From: Pseudomonadota bacterium
Lineage (GTDB): Bacteria; Pseudomonadota; Gammaproteobacteria; Burkholderiales; Thiobacillaceae
Reading direction: 5' to 3'
DNA: 49,453 nucleotides
Assembly (NCBI GenBank): GCA_021847835.1
Contig: JAJZPR010000016.1
Location: forward strand, 1 to 49,453
The translations under genes and the position numbers were made by a program. The notes under the pieces were generated by a model. It ran no database searches, was not told where the DNA came from, and saw only the letters and a list, made by a program, of their open reading frames with translations. This document shows, piece by piece, positions 16,464-24,540 of this stretch (positions within the stretch are counted from its first letter, which is position 1; each line of letters starts with the position of its first letter).

Positions 16464-17617
16464 TGGTGTGCCGCATCCTTGTCGCCCACAACGCTTATCA
16501 GCATCGCGGCGGCGAAGATTCCGTGGTTGAGGCTGAAATCGCCCTCTTGCGTGATCGTGGGCATGAGGTGGACGTTTATTCACGGAGTAACGACGGCGTG
16601 GGGAGGATGTCATCTCTGGCTTTGGCCCGGACCACGCTGTGGTCCGATCGCACTGAAAGCGATCTGGCGGAGCGAATTTCCCGTTTCAAGCCTGACGTGA
16701 TTCATGCCCACAATACTTTCCCGCTGATTTCACCTTCGCTCTACTGGGCCGCGTCATGTGCTGGCGTGCCGGTAGTGCAGACATTGCACAACTTTCGATT
16801 GATGTGCCTGAATGCATTATTCCTGCGCGAGGGGCGGGTGTGCGAGGACTGCATGGGGAACGTACCTTGGCGTGGGGTGGCGCGGGCGTGCTACCGGGGA
16901 TCGCATGCAGCGTCGGCGGTGTTGGCAGGGATGCTCACGTTGCATCGTGGGCTGGGCACATACCGGCACAAGGTGGCGCGCTACATCGCACTAAATGAAT
17001 TTTGCCGGGGCAAGTTTATCGAAGGCGGTCTGCCAGCTGACCGCGTGGTGGTGAAACCGAATTTCGTGGACTTTGATGTGCTTGAGCCGATGCCGCGTGC
17101 GGGTTTGTTGTTTGTGGGGCGTTTGTCGGTAGAGAAGGGTGTGGCGACGCTGGCCGAGGCGATGCGGCAACTGCCCGATGCTGAGCTAAGAGTGGCGGGC
17201 GACGGCCCCGAGTCTGGTTTGCTTGAAGGTGTGGCGGGCGTGATGCGGATGGGTAGCGTGCCGGCCGAAGTGGTACGCCGGGAGATGGGGCGGGCGCAGG
17301 CGCTGGTGGTGCCGAGCATTTGTTATGAGAATTTCCCGCGAACCATTGCAGAAGCCTTTGCGTGCAACCTGCCAGTGATCGCGAGCCGCATCGGTGCGCT
17401 GGCGGAGATTGTCCGTGACGGCAAAACAGGGCTGCTGTTCGAGCCGGGGAACCCCCGCGATTTGGCCGATAAGATGGCGTGGGTACTGGCGCATCCGGAG
17501 CAGATGGAGGTGATGGGACGTAATGCCCGTGCGCAATATGAAGCCGAATTTTCGGCCGAAGTGAATTACCGGCTCCTGATGGATATATATGACGGGGTGC
17601 TGGTGGGACGTCGATGA
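16463..17617 (+). CDS. GT4 family glycosyltransferase
   Basis: A 384-residue GT-B glycosyltransferase. The N-terminus has ILVAHNAYQHRGGEDSVVEAE, typical of GT4. The C-terminal domain has LLFVGRLSVEKGVATLAEAM, LRVAGDGPESG and CYENFPRTIAEAFACNLPVIAS, in which the Glu-x7-Glu donor-binding motif is intact. The ATG at 16463 shares its first base with the preceding stop (TGATG), and GGAGGGGGG stands upstream as ribosome binding site. Residues about 115-150 contain a Cys pair (VCEDCMG), seen in some close relatives. Donor and acceptor are not predictable. Confidence 0.88.
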   Translation: MVCRILVAHNAYQHRGGEDSVVEAEIALLRDRGHEVDVYSRSNDGVGRMSSLALARTTLWSDRTESDLAERISRFKPDVIHAHNTFPLISPSLYWAASCAGVPVVQTLHNFRLMCLNALFLREGRVCEDCMGNVPWRGVARACYRGSHAASAVLAGMLTLHRGLGTYRHKVARYIALNEFCRGKFIEGGLPADRVVVKPNFVDFDVLEPMPRAGLLFVGRLSVEKGVATLAEAMRQLPDAELRVAGDGPESGLLEGVAGVMRMGSVPAEVVRREMGRAQALVVPSICYENFPRTIAEAFACNLPVIASRIGALAEIVRDGKTGLLFEPGNPRDLADKMAWVLAHPEQMEVMGRNARAQYEAEFSAEVNYRLLMDIYDGVLVGRR

Positions 17618-17648
17618 GCAAGTTCCACCATTCCAGGGCGGGTTATCT

Positions 17649-17668
17649 GCCGTCCTTTACGGTTTTTT
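17649..17668 (+). terminator. Weak intrinsic terminator after GT4 gene
   Basis: A short stem GCCGT / ACGGT (four Watson-Crick pairs plus one G-T) with loop CCTTT is followed directly by a run of six T. The stem is short, so termination may be partial. It lies 20 bp before the ugd start. Confidence 0.35.
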
Positions 17669-17688
17669 GAATTAGGGGAATAGCTGTC

Positions 17689-18855
17689 ATGAAAATTGCC
17701 ATCGCCGGCACGGGATATGTCGGGCTCTCCAACGCCATTTTGCTGGCACAACACAATGAGGTGGTCGCGCTCGATGTCGTTACCGAGAAGGTGGATATGC
17801 TCAATCGCAAGATTTCGCCAATCGTGGATGCCGAGATCGAGGATTATCTTGCCAACAAGCCGTTGAACTTGAGGGCGACGCTCGACAAGCGGGACGCTTA
17901 TTCAGGCGCAGAATTTGTCATCATTGCGACCCCCACCGATTACGATCCCGAGACCAATTACTTCAATACCCGTTCGGTCGAGTCGGTTATCCAGGATGTG
18001 ATTTCGATCAATCCCAAGGCGGTGATGGTGATCAAATCAACAGTTCCGGTTGGCTACACTGCCAAGCTAAGGGAGCGCTTTGATTGCCCGAACGTCATCT
18101 TTTCGCCGGAGTTCCTGCGCGAGGGGAGGGCGCTCTACGACAACTTGTATCCATCGCGCATCATTGTCGGTGAGCGTTCGTCGCGTGCAGAAGCCTTTGC
18201 CGGCCTGCTCAAACAGGGGGCGATCAAGCAGGACGTTTCCGTGCTGTTTACTGATTCCACGGAGGCGGAGGCGGTCAAGCTATTTTCCAATACCTACCTC
18301 GCGATGCGGGTGGCTTATTTCAACGAGCTGGATACCTATGCCTCTACACATGGGCTGGACACAAAGCAGATCATTCAGGGCGTTTGTCTGGACCCGCGTA
18401 TAGGTGATCACTACAACAATCCCTCGTTTGGCTATGGCGGATACTGTCTGCCCAAGGACACCAAGCAGCTGCTCGCCAATTATCAGGACGTGCCACAGAA
18501 TCTTGTCCGTGCGATTGTCGATGCCAATACCACGCGCAAGGACTTCATCGCGGATAGTATTCTTAAGCGTAAGCCCAGAGTAGTTGGCATCCATCGTCTG
18601 ATCATGAAAAGCGGCTCAGACAATTTCCGCGCTTCCAGCATTCAGGGAATCATGAAACGTATCAAGGCCAAGGGTGTAGAGGTCGTGATTTATGAGCCGG
18701 TGTTAAAGGAAGCTGAGTTTTTCCATTCCAGAGTCCTCAATGATCTGGAGGAGTTCAAGAGACACTCGGAAGTGATCGTGGCCAACCGCGTTACAGATGA
18801 CATCCGCGATGTCGCTGACAAGGTTTTTAGCCGGGATCTGTTTGGACAGGATTGA
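17689..18855 (+). CDS. ugd: UDP-glucose 6-dehydrogenase
   Basis: A 388-residue NAD-dependent enzyme oxidising UDP-glucose to UDP-glucuronate. It starts with [20 protein letters not shown] (Rossmann motif). Other landmarks are [46 protein letters not shown] and the catalytic Cys253 in [14 protein letters not shown]. Length and sequence resemble the short E. coli-type enzyme. Base composition is visibly less GC-rich than in the neighbours (TTTCGCCAATCG, TATTCTTAAGCG), hinting at separate acquisition. AGGGGAA precedes the ATG. It supplies UDP-glucuronate for the EPS, so the polymer is probably acidic. Confidence 0.95.
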   Translation: MKIAIAGTGYVGLSNAILLAQHNEVVALDVVTEKVDMLNRKISPIVDAEIEDYLANKPLNLRATLDKRDAYSGAEFVIIATPTDYDPETNYFNTRSVESVIQDVISINPKAVMVIKSTVPVGYTAKLRERFDCPNVIFSPEFLREGRALYDNLYPSRIIVGERSSRAEAFAGLLKQGAIKQDVSVLFTDSTEAEAVKLFSNTYLAMRVAYFNELDTYASTHGLDTKQIIQGVCLDPRIGDHYNNPSFGYGGYCLPKDTKQLLANYQDVPQNLVRAIVDANTTRKDFIADSILKRKPRVVGIHRLIMKSGSDNFRASSIQGIMKRIKAKGVEVVIYEPVLKEAEFFHSRVLNDLEEFKRHSEVIVANRVTDDIRDVADKVFSRDLFGQD

Positions 18856-18921
18856 TTTCTGGTGGCGGCAATCGGGATGATTCTGAACGAATAACTTGAT
18901 GGTTATGGATAGAGGCTGATT

Positions 18922-19842
18922 TTGGATCATCGGACCACAGGCTCGGTGCTGGGCGCGCAGATCGACGCGTTGTCGTGGGACGCGGCGATGGCACGCCTGC
19001 TCGGCTGGGCGCGGGCGCGCGAATCGCGCTACGTGACGATCTGCAACGTACACGTGGTGGTGAGCGCGTCGCGCGATGCGGCGTATCGCGACATCATCAA
19101 TGCCTCGGACATGGCGACGCCGGACGGCGCGCCGGTGGCGTGGATGCTGCGGCGGCAGGGGTTCGCCAACCAGCCGCGCATCAGCGGGCCGGATCTGATG
19201 TGGGCGCTGTGCGAGCAGGCGGCGGCCGAGGGGCTGCCGATCTATTGCTACGGCAGCACGCCGGCGACGCTGGCCTTGCTGGAGCAGCGTCTGCGGGCGG
19301 CGTTCCCGGCGCTGCGTATGACGATGGAGTCGCCGCCTTTCCGTGCGCTGACGCCGGAGGAAGACGCGGCGGCGGTGGAGCGGATCAACGCCAGCGGGGC
19401 GGGCATCGTGTTCGTGGGCCTGGGCTGTCCCAAGCAGGAGCGCTGGATGGCGGAGCACCGCGGTCGGGTCGATGCCGTTCGGCCTGGGCTTGTCGAAGGG
19501 CATGGGGGCTTCGACAAGCTCAGCCCGAACGGGGGTGGGGGCTTCGACAGGCTCAGCCCGAACGGTGTGGGGGGGGGCGACAGGCTGGGCCCGAACGGCG
19601 GGGAGGATAACGCGGTATCTGGCTGTCGCCACTCCATGCAGGTGAATGCGGTGATGATCGGGGTGGGCGCGGCGTTCGATTTCCACGCCGGCACGGTGCA
19701 GCGCGCGCCGGCCTGGATGCGCGACAACGGGCTGGAATGGCTGCATCGTCTGCTGTCCGAGCCGCGCCGCTTGTGGAGGCGCTATCTGGTGACGAACACG
19801 CTGTTCATCGCGGGGGCGGCGCGGCAGTGGCTGGGGAGGTGA
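18922..19842 (+). CDS. WecG/TagA-type glycosyltransferase with repeat insertion
   Basis: A 306-residue member of the GT26 WecG/TagA/CpsF family, which transfers N-acetylmannosamine-type or related sugars to lipid-linked intermediates. Conserved pieces are TICNVHVVVSASRD, INASDMATPDGAPVAWML, IYCYGSTPATL, VFVGLGCPKQERWMAEHRGRV and VNAVMIGVGAAFDFHAGTVQRAPAW. Between the last two, which are directly joined in relatives, lie about 58 extra residues rich in Gly, Pro and Asn (GFDKLSPNG, GFDRLSPNG, GDRLGPNG). They come from a repeat cluster read in frame. Without it the protein would have a normal length of about 248. Whether the enzyme folds is uncertain. The start is TTG 18922 with a weak upstream AGAGG. 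Confidence 0.85.
   Translation: MDHRTTGSVLGAQIDALSWDAAMARLLGWARARESRYVTICNVHVVVSASRDAAYRDIINASDMATPDGAPVAWMLRRQGFANQPRISGPDLMWALCEQAAAEGLPIYCYGSTPATLALLEQRLRAAFPALRMTMESPPFRALTPEEDAAAVERINASGAGIVFVGLGCPKQERWMAEHRGRVDAVRPGLVEGHGGFDKLSPNGGGGFDRLSPNGVGGGDRLGPNGGEDNAVSGCRHSMQVNAVMIGVGAAFDFHAGTVQRAPAWMRDNGLEWLHRLLSEPRRLWRRYLVTNTLFIAGAARQWLGR
19468..19641. repeat. Cluster of 23-26 bp repeats inside the WecG-like gene
   Basis: One inverted unit (19475-19501, GTTCGGCCTGGGCTTGTCGA) is followed by three direct units at about 19507-19532, 19540-19565 and 19576-19598, sharing TTCGACARGCTCAGCCCGAACGG or a variant. The stretch of about 174 bp is a multiple of three and is open in the gene's frame. Inverted plus direct units can fold into a long hairpin. 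Such GC-rich dispersed repeats usually stay intergenic. Confidence 0.75.
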
Positions 19843-19884
19843 GATTCAAGATTCAAGTTGCAAGATTCAAGGGCAAGGTTCAAG
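19843..19884. repeat. Heptamer arm without partner (copy C)
   Basis: Units ATTCAAG, ATTCAAG, TTGCAAG, ATTCAAG, a 6-nt GGCAAG, then GTTCAAG begin one base after the WecG-like stop codon. No matching CTTG-type right arm is found before galE. It is a half element or a truncated copy. Confidence 0.65.
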
Positions 19885-19930
19885 TATGGGGGGCTGGCTC
19901 CAGCGTGCAGACACAACCGTATGTGAAATT

Positions 19931-19961
19931 CCCTCTTCCTTTTTGGGAGAGGGGCAGGGGG
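19931..19961. repeat. GC-rich inverted repeat, related to the gmd insert
   Basis: CCCTCTTCC and GGGAGAGGG are near-complementary around a T-rich loop and are followed by GCAGGGGG, the same order as in the palindrome inside gmd. It lies in the 183-nt WecG-like/galE gap, which otherwise shows no gene. Confidence 0.5.
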
Positions 19962-20025
19962 TCACAGCCAGCGGGGGGCGGCGCTGGAACCGGATTCCGG
20001 GCTGAAGATAAATCGGGGGGGTGAA

Positions 20026-21036
20026 TTGAAGGTTTTATTGACCGGCGGGGCCGGCTATATCGGGTCGCACACGGCGGTGGAATGCCTGGCGGCGGGGCAT
20101 GAGGTGGTGGTGTTCGACAACCTGTCGAACAGCAGCGCGACGTCGCTGGAGCGGGTGGCGCGGATCGCGGGCCGGCCGGTGGCGTTCGTGCAGGGCGATA
20201 TCCGCGACCGGGCTGCGCTGCGTGCCCTGTTCGCCAGTCATGCGATCGACGCGGTGGTGCATTTCGCGGGGCTGAAGGCGGTGGGCGAGTCGGTGGAGAA
20301 ACCGCTGCTCTACTACGACAACAACATCGGCGGCAGCATCGTGCTGTTCGAGGAAATGGCGGCGGCGGGGGTGAAGTCGGTGGTGTTCTCGTCGTCGGCG
20401 ACGGTGTACGGCGACCCGGCGACGGTGCCGATCACCGAGGATTTCCCGCTGTCGGCGACCAATCCCTACGGCCGCTCCAAGCTCGTCATCGAGGAGATGC
20501 TGCGCGACGTTGCGCGCGCGGACGGCAGCTGGACGATCGCGCTGCTGCGCTATTTCAACCCGGTGGGGGCGCACGAGTCGGGGCTGATCGGCGAGGACCC
20601 GCGCGGCATTCCCAACAACCTGATGCCCTACGTCGCGCAGGTGGCGGTGGGCCGCCGGCCGCATCTCAACGTGTTCGGCGGCGACTACCCGACGCCGGAC
20701 GGCACCGGGGTGCGCGACTACATCCATGTGGTCGACCTGGCGCGCGGCCACGTGGCGGCGCTGGACAGGCTGCGGGGGCTGGACGGGGTGCACGCCTGGA
20801 ACCTGGGCACTGGACGCGGGGTGAGCGTGCTCGACATGGTGCGCGCGTTCGAGTCCGCCAGCGGCAGGCAGGTGCCGTACCAGGTCGTGGCACGCCGCCC
20901 CGGCGACGTCGCCCAGTGCTGGGCCGACCCGTCGCGCGCGGCGCAGGAGCTGGGCTGGCGGGCGGAATACGATCTGGCGCGGATGTGCGCCGATGCCTGG
21001 CGCTGGCAGGCGGGCAATCCGGACGGCTACGCTTGA
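20026..21036 (+). CDS. galE: UDP-glucose 4-epimerase
   Basis: A 336-residue SDR epimerase interconverting UDP-glucose and UDP-galactose (or the N-acetyl forms). It starts [20 protein letters not shown] (NAD-binding), shows [11 protein letters not shown], the active-site YxxxK in [14 protein letters not shown] and [12 protein letters not shown]. The start is TTG 20026; a G-rich run ending GGGGTGAA just upstream can serve as ribosome binding site, and no ATG or GTG fits in frame near it. The stop is 8 bp before a heptamer element shared with the convergent rhomboid gene. It provides UDP-galactose for the EPS. Confidence 0.95.
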   Translation: MKVLLTGGAGYIGSHTAVECLAAGHEVVVFDNLSNSSATSLERVARIAGRPVAFVQGDIRDRAALRALFASHAIDAVVHFAGLKAVGESVEKPLLYYDNNIGGSIVLFEEMAAAGVKSVVFSSSATVYGDPATVPITEDFPLSATNPYGRSKLVIEEMLRDVARADGSWTIALLRYFNPVGAHESGLIGEDPRGIPNNLMPYVAQVAVGRRPHLNVFGGDYPTPDGTGVRDYIHVVDLARGHVAALDRLRGLDGVHAWNLGTGRGVSVLDMVRAFESASGRQVPYQVVARRPGDVAQCWADPSRAAQELGWRAEYDLARMCADAWRWQAGNPDGYA

Positions 21037-21043
21037 AAGGCAG

Positions 21044-21136
21044 GTTCAAGATGCAAGGTTCAAGGTGGCTGTGGTCAGGCGGAAAGCCGCTCGCTCATCT
21101 TGAACCTTGCATCTTGAATCTTGTGTCTTGAATCTG
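21044..21136. repeat. Heptamer-arm palindromic repeat (copy D) between convergent genes
   Basis: The arms TTCAAGATGCAAGGTTCAAG (21045-21064) and its exact reverse complement (21099-21118) enclose a 34-nt core (21065-21098) that holds the small hairpin GCGG-AAAG-CCGC. Two more units follow on the right. Imperfect symmetry continues outward through the stop codons of both galE and the rhomboid gene (GCTTGAAAGGCAG / GCCTGAAAGACAG). The 20-bp stem could end transcription from both sides. Confidence 0.8.
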
Positions 21137-21140
21137 TCTT

Positions 21141-21743
21141 TCAGGCCGAAGGCCGGCTGCCGAACAGGCCGCGGCCGCGGAAATACTGCACCGCCAGCCA
21201 GCCGCCGAACAGTCCGCCCAGGTGGGCGAAGTGGGCGACGCCGGCGGCGGTGTTGGTGACGCCGAGGAAGAGTTCGATGGCGCCGTAGCCGAGCACGAAG
21301 GTGCGCGCGGGGATGCGGACGAAGGGCAGGAAGATGAGGGTGATGACCCGGTTGGGGAAATACAGCGCATAGGCCAGCAACAGGCCGAAGACGCCGCCGG
21401 ACGCGCCGATGACGGGGCTGCTGGCGTGCAGGAAGTAGCCGCTGACGGCGATCTGCGTCATGGCGGCGACGATCACGCTGAATAGATAGGTGAGCAGGTA
21501 GCGCAGGTCGTTCCAGCGCCTTTCCAGCGCCGCGCCGAACATCCAGATGGCGATCATGTTGAAGGCCAGGTGCAGCACCGATCCGTGCAGGAAGCTGTAG
21601 GTGACGAGCTGCCAGAGATGGAATGCGCCCCCCGATCCCGGCGGCCACAGGCCAAAGACCCGCACGATCTCCGGCCCGGTGCTCACCGCCAGCGCAAAGA
21701 CCAGGACGTTCAGCAGGATGAGGGCGAGGGTGATCGGCGGCAT
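21141..21743 (-). CDS. Rhomboid family intramembrane serine protease
   Basis: A 200-residue membrane protein with about six TM segments and the rhomboid catalytic features: HxxxN (His58, Asn62 in HLAFNMIAIW), nucleophile Ser115 in VIGASGGVFGLLLAY and His174 in VAHFAHLGGLFGG. It is transcribed against the EPS locus, converging on galE with a heptamer element between the two stops. Its ATG lies 5 nt from the arm of another heptamer element (copy E), so its promoter must be inside or beyond that repeat. Rhomboids cut single-pass membrane proteins; PEP-CTERM proteins are possible but unproven substrates. Confidence 0.9.
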   Translation of the reverse strand: MPPITLALILLNVLVFALAVSTGPEIVRVFGLWPPGSGGAFHLWQLVTYSFLHGSVLHLAFNMIAIWMFGAALERRWNDLRYLLTYLFSVIVAAMTQIAVSGYFLHASSPVIGASGGVFGLLLAYALYFPNRVITLIFLPFVRIPARTFVLGYGAIELFLGVTNTAAGVAHFAHLGGLFGGWLAVQYFRGRGLFGSRPSA

Positions 21744-21748
21744 GGGGG

Positions 21749-21963
21749 ATTCAAGTTACAAGTTGCAAGTTACAAGGTTCAAGATTCAAGGGGCAAGATT
21801 CAAGACTCAAGGGTCAGGGTGCAAGTTACAGGATTCGGGGTCCGGGGGGCAAATTGCAAGGTTTCACCTCGGCGAGCGGCGCTCTGTCCGGCCACGAATT
21901 CCTTGTAACTTGCATCTTGCATCTTGTAACTTTTGAAGCGCGTGCCCCTGGCACGCGCGCTCT
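21749..21963. repeat. Long heptamer-arm repeat (copy E) in the rhomboid-phosphoesterase gap
   Basis: Sixteen left units in unbroken 7-nt register (21749-21860) run from ATTCAAG, TTACAAG, TTGCAAG through decayed forms (ATTCGGG, GTCCGGG) to TTGCAAG. A 41-nt core related to the other copies follows (GGCGAGCGGCGCTCTGTCCG at 21871-21890), then CTTGTAA, CTTGCAT, CTTGCAT, CTTGTAA. The right end is a hairpin GCGCGTGCC-CCT-GGCACGCGC (21938-21958) closed by GCGCTCT. The 322-nt gap between the divergent genes holds no gene. Confidence 0.8.
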
Positions 21964-22042
21964 CTATAAGCCGAACGGGTCAGTCGCAGGCGCCGGCTGC
22001 GACATCGTCCGATCACACGCCGGCGGTAGCCTCGCTGCTCCT

Positions 22043-22048
22043 TATAAT
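22043..22048 (+). promoter_or_regulatory. TATAAT -10-like element
   Basis: An exact TATAAT lies 18 bp before the ATG of the phosphoesterase gene and just upstream of its GGAG ribosome binding site. No good -35 hexamer is seen 16-18 bp upstream, and the distance to the start leaves a very short leader. It may be chance. Confidence 0.25.
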
Positions 22049-22065
22049 ATTTGTGGAGCACTGAA

Positions 22066-23094
22066 ATGAAGAAACATTCCCTGGGCATGCTGGCGGCTGC
22101 CGTGTTGATGACGCTGGGCGCGCACGCTGCGGCGGACGACGAGCGGCACGGTTCGGCTTCCTTCGCGCTGATCGGCGACGTGCCCTACGGTGCTGCGGTC
22201 GAGACGAAGTTCGACAAGGTGATTTCGAGCATCAACGCGGCGCCGCACGTTCGTTTCGTGGTCCACACCGGCGACGTCAAGGCGGGCAGCGAGCGCTGCG
22301 ACGATGCGCTGCTGCAGAAGCGTTTCAACCAGTTCCAGACCTTCCGCGACGGCGTGATCGTGACGCCGGGCGACAACGACTGGACGGACTGCCACCGCGC
22401 CAACAACGGCGGCTATCTGCCGACCGAGCGCCTGGCCAAATTCCGCGAGATCTTCTACCCGGTTCCCGGCATGACGAGCGGCCAGCATCGCTTCCCGGTG
22501 CGCACGCAGGCGACGATGGCGGGCTTCGAGGACTACGTCGAGAACATGATGTGGAGCTTCAACGGCGCGATGATGGCGACGATCCACGTGGTGGGCAGCA
22601 ACAACGGCCTCGACCCGTGGAGCGCGATCGACCCGACCGACAGCTATGCCGCGCCGCGTCCCGACCGCCTGGCCGAAGTGCAGGCGCGCGAAGCGGCTGC
22701 GCTGGCGTGGATCGACGAGGTGTTCGCCCAGGCCGCCGCGCGCAAGTCGGCCGGCGTGATGATCGCGATGCAGGCCAACCCCAACTTCGACCTGCCGGCT
22801 GCCGACCAGGAGCGCCAGGGCTTCAACAAGGTGCTCGAGCGCATCACCCAGCACGCCATCGCCTTCGGCAAGCCGGTGCTGCTGGCGCACGGCGACAGCC
22901 ACTACTTCCGCGTCGACAAGCCGCTCGCCGGCCCGGTGCAGCCGTCGGGCAAGCAGATGCTGGAGAACGTGACGCGCGCGGAGAATTTCGGCGCGCAGAA
23001 CGTCCACTGGGTCGAGGTGTCCGTCAACCCGCGCGACCCCAACGTGTTCCGCGTCGAGCCGCGGATCGTGAAGGCGAACCTGTTCGCGCGCTGA
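22066..23094 (+). CDS. Exported calcineurin-like phosphoesterase
   Basis: A 342-residue protein with a signal peptide (KKHSLGMLAAAVLMTLGAHAAA) and a metallophosphoesterase-like core: FALIGDVPYGAA, FVVHTGDVKAG, VTPGDNDWTDC and LLAHGDSHYF. These match the order of the metal-binding motifs (D, GD, GN/GD-x-E/D, GH-x-H), but several canonical His/Asn positions are changed (DVP for DxH, GDND for GNHE). The protein is periplasmic or secreted. The start has GGAG about 8 nt upstream. It has no clear link to EPS synthesis. A strong terminator follows. Confidence 0.82.
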   Translation: MKKHSLGMLAAAVLMTLGAHAAADDERHGSASFALIGDVPYGAAVETKFDKVISSINAAPHVRFVVHTGDVKAGSERCDDALLQKRFNQFQTFRDGVIVTPGDNDWTDCHRANNGGYLPTERLAKFREIFYPVPGMTSGQHRFPVRTQATMAGFEDYVENMMWSFNGAMMATIHVVGSNNGLDPWSAIDPTDSYAAPRPDRLAEVQAREAAALAWIDEVFAQAAARKSAGVMIAMQANPNFDLPAADQERQGFNKVLERITQHAIAFGKPVLLAHGDSHYFRVDKPLAGPVQPSGKQMLENVTRAENFGAQNVHWVEVSVNPRDPNVFRVEPRIVKANLFAR

Positions 23095-23149
23095 ACAGCC
23101 GGGGGCAGGCGGCCTTGAACTGACAAGCCGCCTGCCGGCCCGGACCTTG

Positions 23150-23183
23150 AACAAACGCCGCCCCTTTCGGGGCGGCGTTTGTT
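23150..23183. terminator. Strong bidirectional terminator
   Basis: A perfect 15-bp stem AACAAACGCCGCCCC / GGGGCGGCGTTTGTT with loop TTTC. The 3' arm ends in a T-rich GTTTGTT, and read from the other strand it also ends T-rich. It lies between the phosphoesterase gene and the convergent small gene, whose TAA overlaps its last two bases, so it can serve both. Confidence 0.88.
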
Positions 23184-23415
23184 ATCCCAGGTCTTCGATC
23201 TCGTCCGCATGTCCCGGTGCAATGCCGGGATGACGGTCGTGCGGCAGGCGTCCCAGGCGGTCGTCCAGCCAGGGATAGCAGCCGGCGTAATCGCACAGCA
23301 CCGCGTAATCGTCGGATTCGTCCGCTTCGTCGAGCGGTTCCACACCGAGTTCATTCAGCGCTTCTTCGGCCACCTGGTCGGCCTGCACCTGCAAGGTTTC
23401 GTCCTCTCCGTTCAT
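23182..23415 (-). CDS. Small acidic protein of unknown function
   Basis: A 77-residue protein starting MNGEDETLQVQADQVAEEAL. It is strongly acidic in the middle (PLDEADESDDYAVLCDYAG) and ends PGHADEIEDLG. There is no signal peptide or TM segment and I recognise no domain. AGGGGGA lies about 6 nt before the ATG, which supports real translation; a longer reading upstream lacks such a site. The stop lies in the shared terminator. Convergent placement with its own ribosome binding site and terminator makes it a likely gene. Confidence 0.6.
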   Translation of the reverse strand: MNGEDETLQVQADQVAEEALNELGVEPLDEADESDDYAVLCDYAGCYPWLDDRLGRLPHDRHPGIAPGHADEIEDLG

Positions 23416-23674
23416 GCGTGTCCCCCTGGTTTCGAGCTGAGCGGAAATCTTCACCCTGCGAAGTGATTTCCTGATGACAGCCGAACGGTGTCCGGATGGC
23501 CCGACTATCCGGCTGCGGTACGGGAACTGGTCCGAACGTGCCATACGGGTGGGTCGCCGGAAGGGGGCAGATGCAACATCGATGCACGACACTCCATTCG
23601 TACTACACGCAGACGGCCAGTGGCCAGTCTGCACCTTGATCGAGCATCACCTTCCTGGGCGCTGGAGAATCCGC

Positions 23675-24220
23675 ATGAAATGTGTTCAAACCATGGTGGC
23701 GCTGGCACTGGCCGGAATGATGGGCCAAGCCGCCGCGGCAGGTCCCGGCTACCTGGGCGACCTGGTCGGCCGGAACGTCAGCATCAACAACACCCTAGAC
23801 GGCTTCGGCACGCTCATCGACGACGTGTACGGCTTCGACGTCGGCTCCTTCACGTCCGAAGCCATCGCGACGTCGGTGAAGGTTTCGCTGCAATTCGATT
23901 CCGCCAGCACGCCGGTCTACGACATCAGTAATTTCGCGATCAGGCTGGAGAACGCAAACGGTATACGGTACGCCTCCGACGATACCTTCAACGCCCTCGG
24001 CGCGCTGGAATTGAGCGCCGTCCTCGCACCCTCAGTAGTGGGCGCACCGGGCTTCTACCGGTTCGTCGTCAGCGGCACCACGGCAGGCTCCGCAGGCGGC
24101 ATCTATGCCGGCGCGCTGTCCGCAACGCCGGTCCCCGAGCCGAAGGACTGGATGCTGGTGCTGGCCGGAATCGGCCTGGTCGGCCTGATGGTGGAGCGCG
24201 TCAAGCGCCGCGTCATCTGA
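23675..24220 (+). CDS. PEP-CTERM protein, likely XrtB substrate
   Basis: A 181-residue exported protein. The signal peptide is MKCVQTMVALALAGMMGQAAA. A beta-rich middle of unknown fold follows (VSINNTLDGFGTLIDDVYGF, VYDISNFAIRLENANGIRY). The C-terminus is a canonical sorting tail: VPEPKDW, hydrophobic segment MLVLAGIGLVGLMV, basic end ERVKRRVI. GGAGAA about 5 nt upstream fixes ATG 23675. In this system exosortase cuts near the PEP motif and the protein is delivered to the surface or the EPS. The preceding 259 nt show no other gene. Confidence 0.9.
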   Translation: MKCVQTMVALALAGMMGQAAAAGPGYLGDLVGRNVSINNTLDGFGTLIDDVYGFDVGSFTSEAIATSVKVSLQFDSASTPVYDISNFAIRLENANGIRYASDDTFNALGALELSAVLAPSVVGAPGFYRFVVSGTTAGSAGGIYAGALSATPVPEPKDWMLVLAGIGLVGLMVERVKRRVI

Positions 24221-24247
24221 GCCGGCAATCGCAGGACGTTCTGTAAG

Positions 24248-24533
24248 TTACAAGATTCAAGATGCAAGTTGCAAGTTGCAAGTTGCAAGTTGCAAGTTGC
24301 AAGTTGCAAGTTGCAAGTTGCAAGTTGCAAGTTGCAAGTTGCAAGGTTCAAGGTTCAAGGTTCAAGGTTCAAGGTTCAAGGTTCAAGGTTCAAGGTTCAA
24401 GGTTCAAGGTTCAAGGTTCAAGGTTCAAGGTTCAAGGTTCAAGGTTCAAGGTTCAAGGTTCAAGGTTCAAGGTGAGCGAGCGGCTTTCCGCCCAACCACG
24501 ACCACCTTGCAACTTGAATCTTGCAACTTGAAT
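24248..24533. repeat. 32-unit heptamer array with core and right arm (copy H)
   Basis: Thirty-two 7-bp units run in perfect register over 224 bp: TTACAAG, ATTCAAG, ATGCAAG, then 11 TTGCAAG (24269-24345), then 18 GTTCAAG (24346-24471). A 34-nt core (24472-24505, with GAGCGGCTTTCCGCC) follows, then CTTGCAA, CTTGAAT, CTTGCAA, CTTGAAT (24506-24533). It fills the 320-nt gap between the convergent PEP-CTERM and EAL-GGDEF genes. The homogeneous blocks point to recent slippage expansion. All forward frames are open through it, but no translation is proposed. Confidence 0.92.
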
Positions 24534-24540
24534 CTGATTG

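Noticed and set aside
23416..23674. c-di-GMP riboswitch upstream of the first PEP-CTERM gene
   Set aside because: I found neither the conserved core nor the paired helices of the known class I or II riboswitches.
24248..24533. Tandem repeat considered as a CRISPR array
   Set aside because: Units are 7 bp with no spacers and no cas genes nearby.
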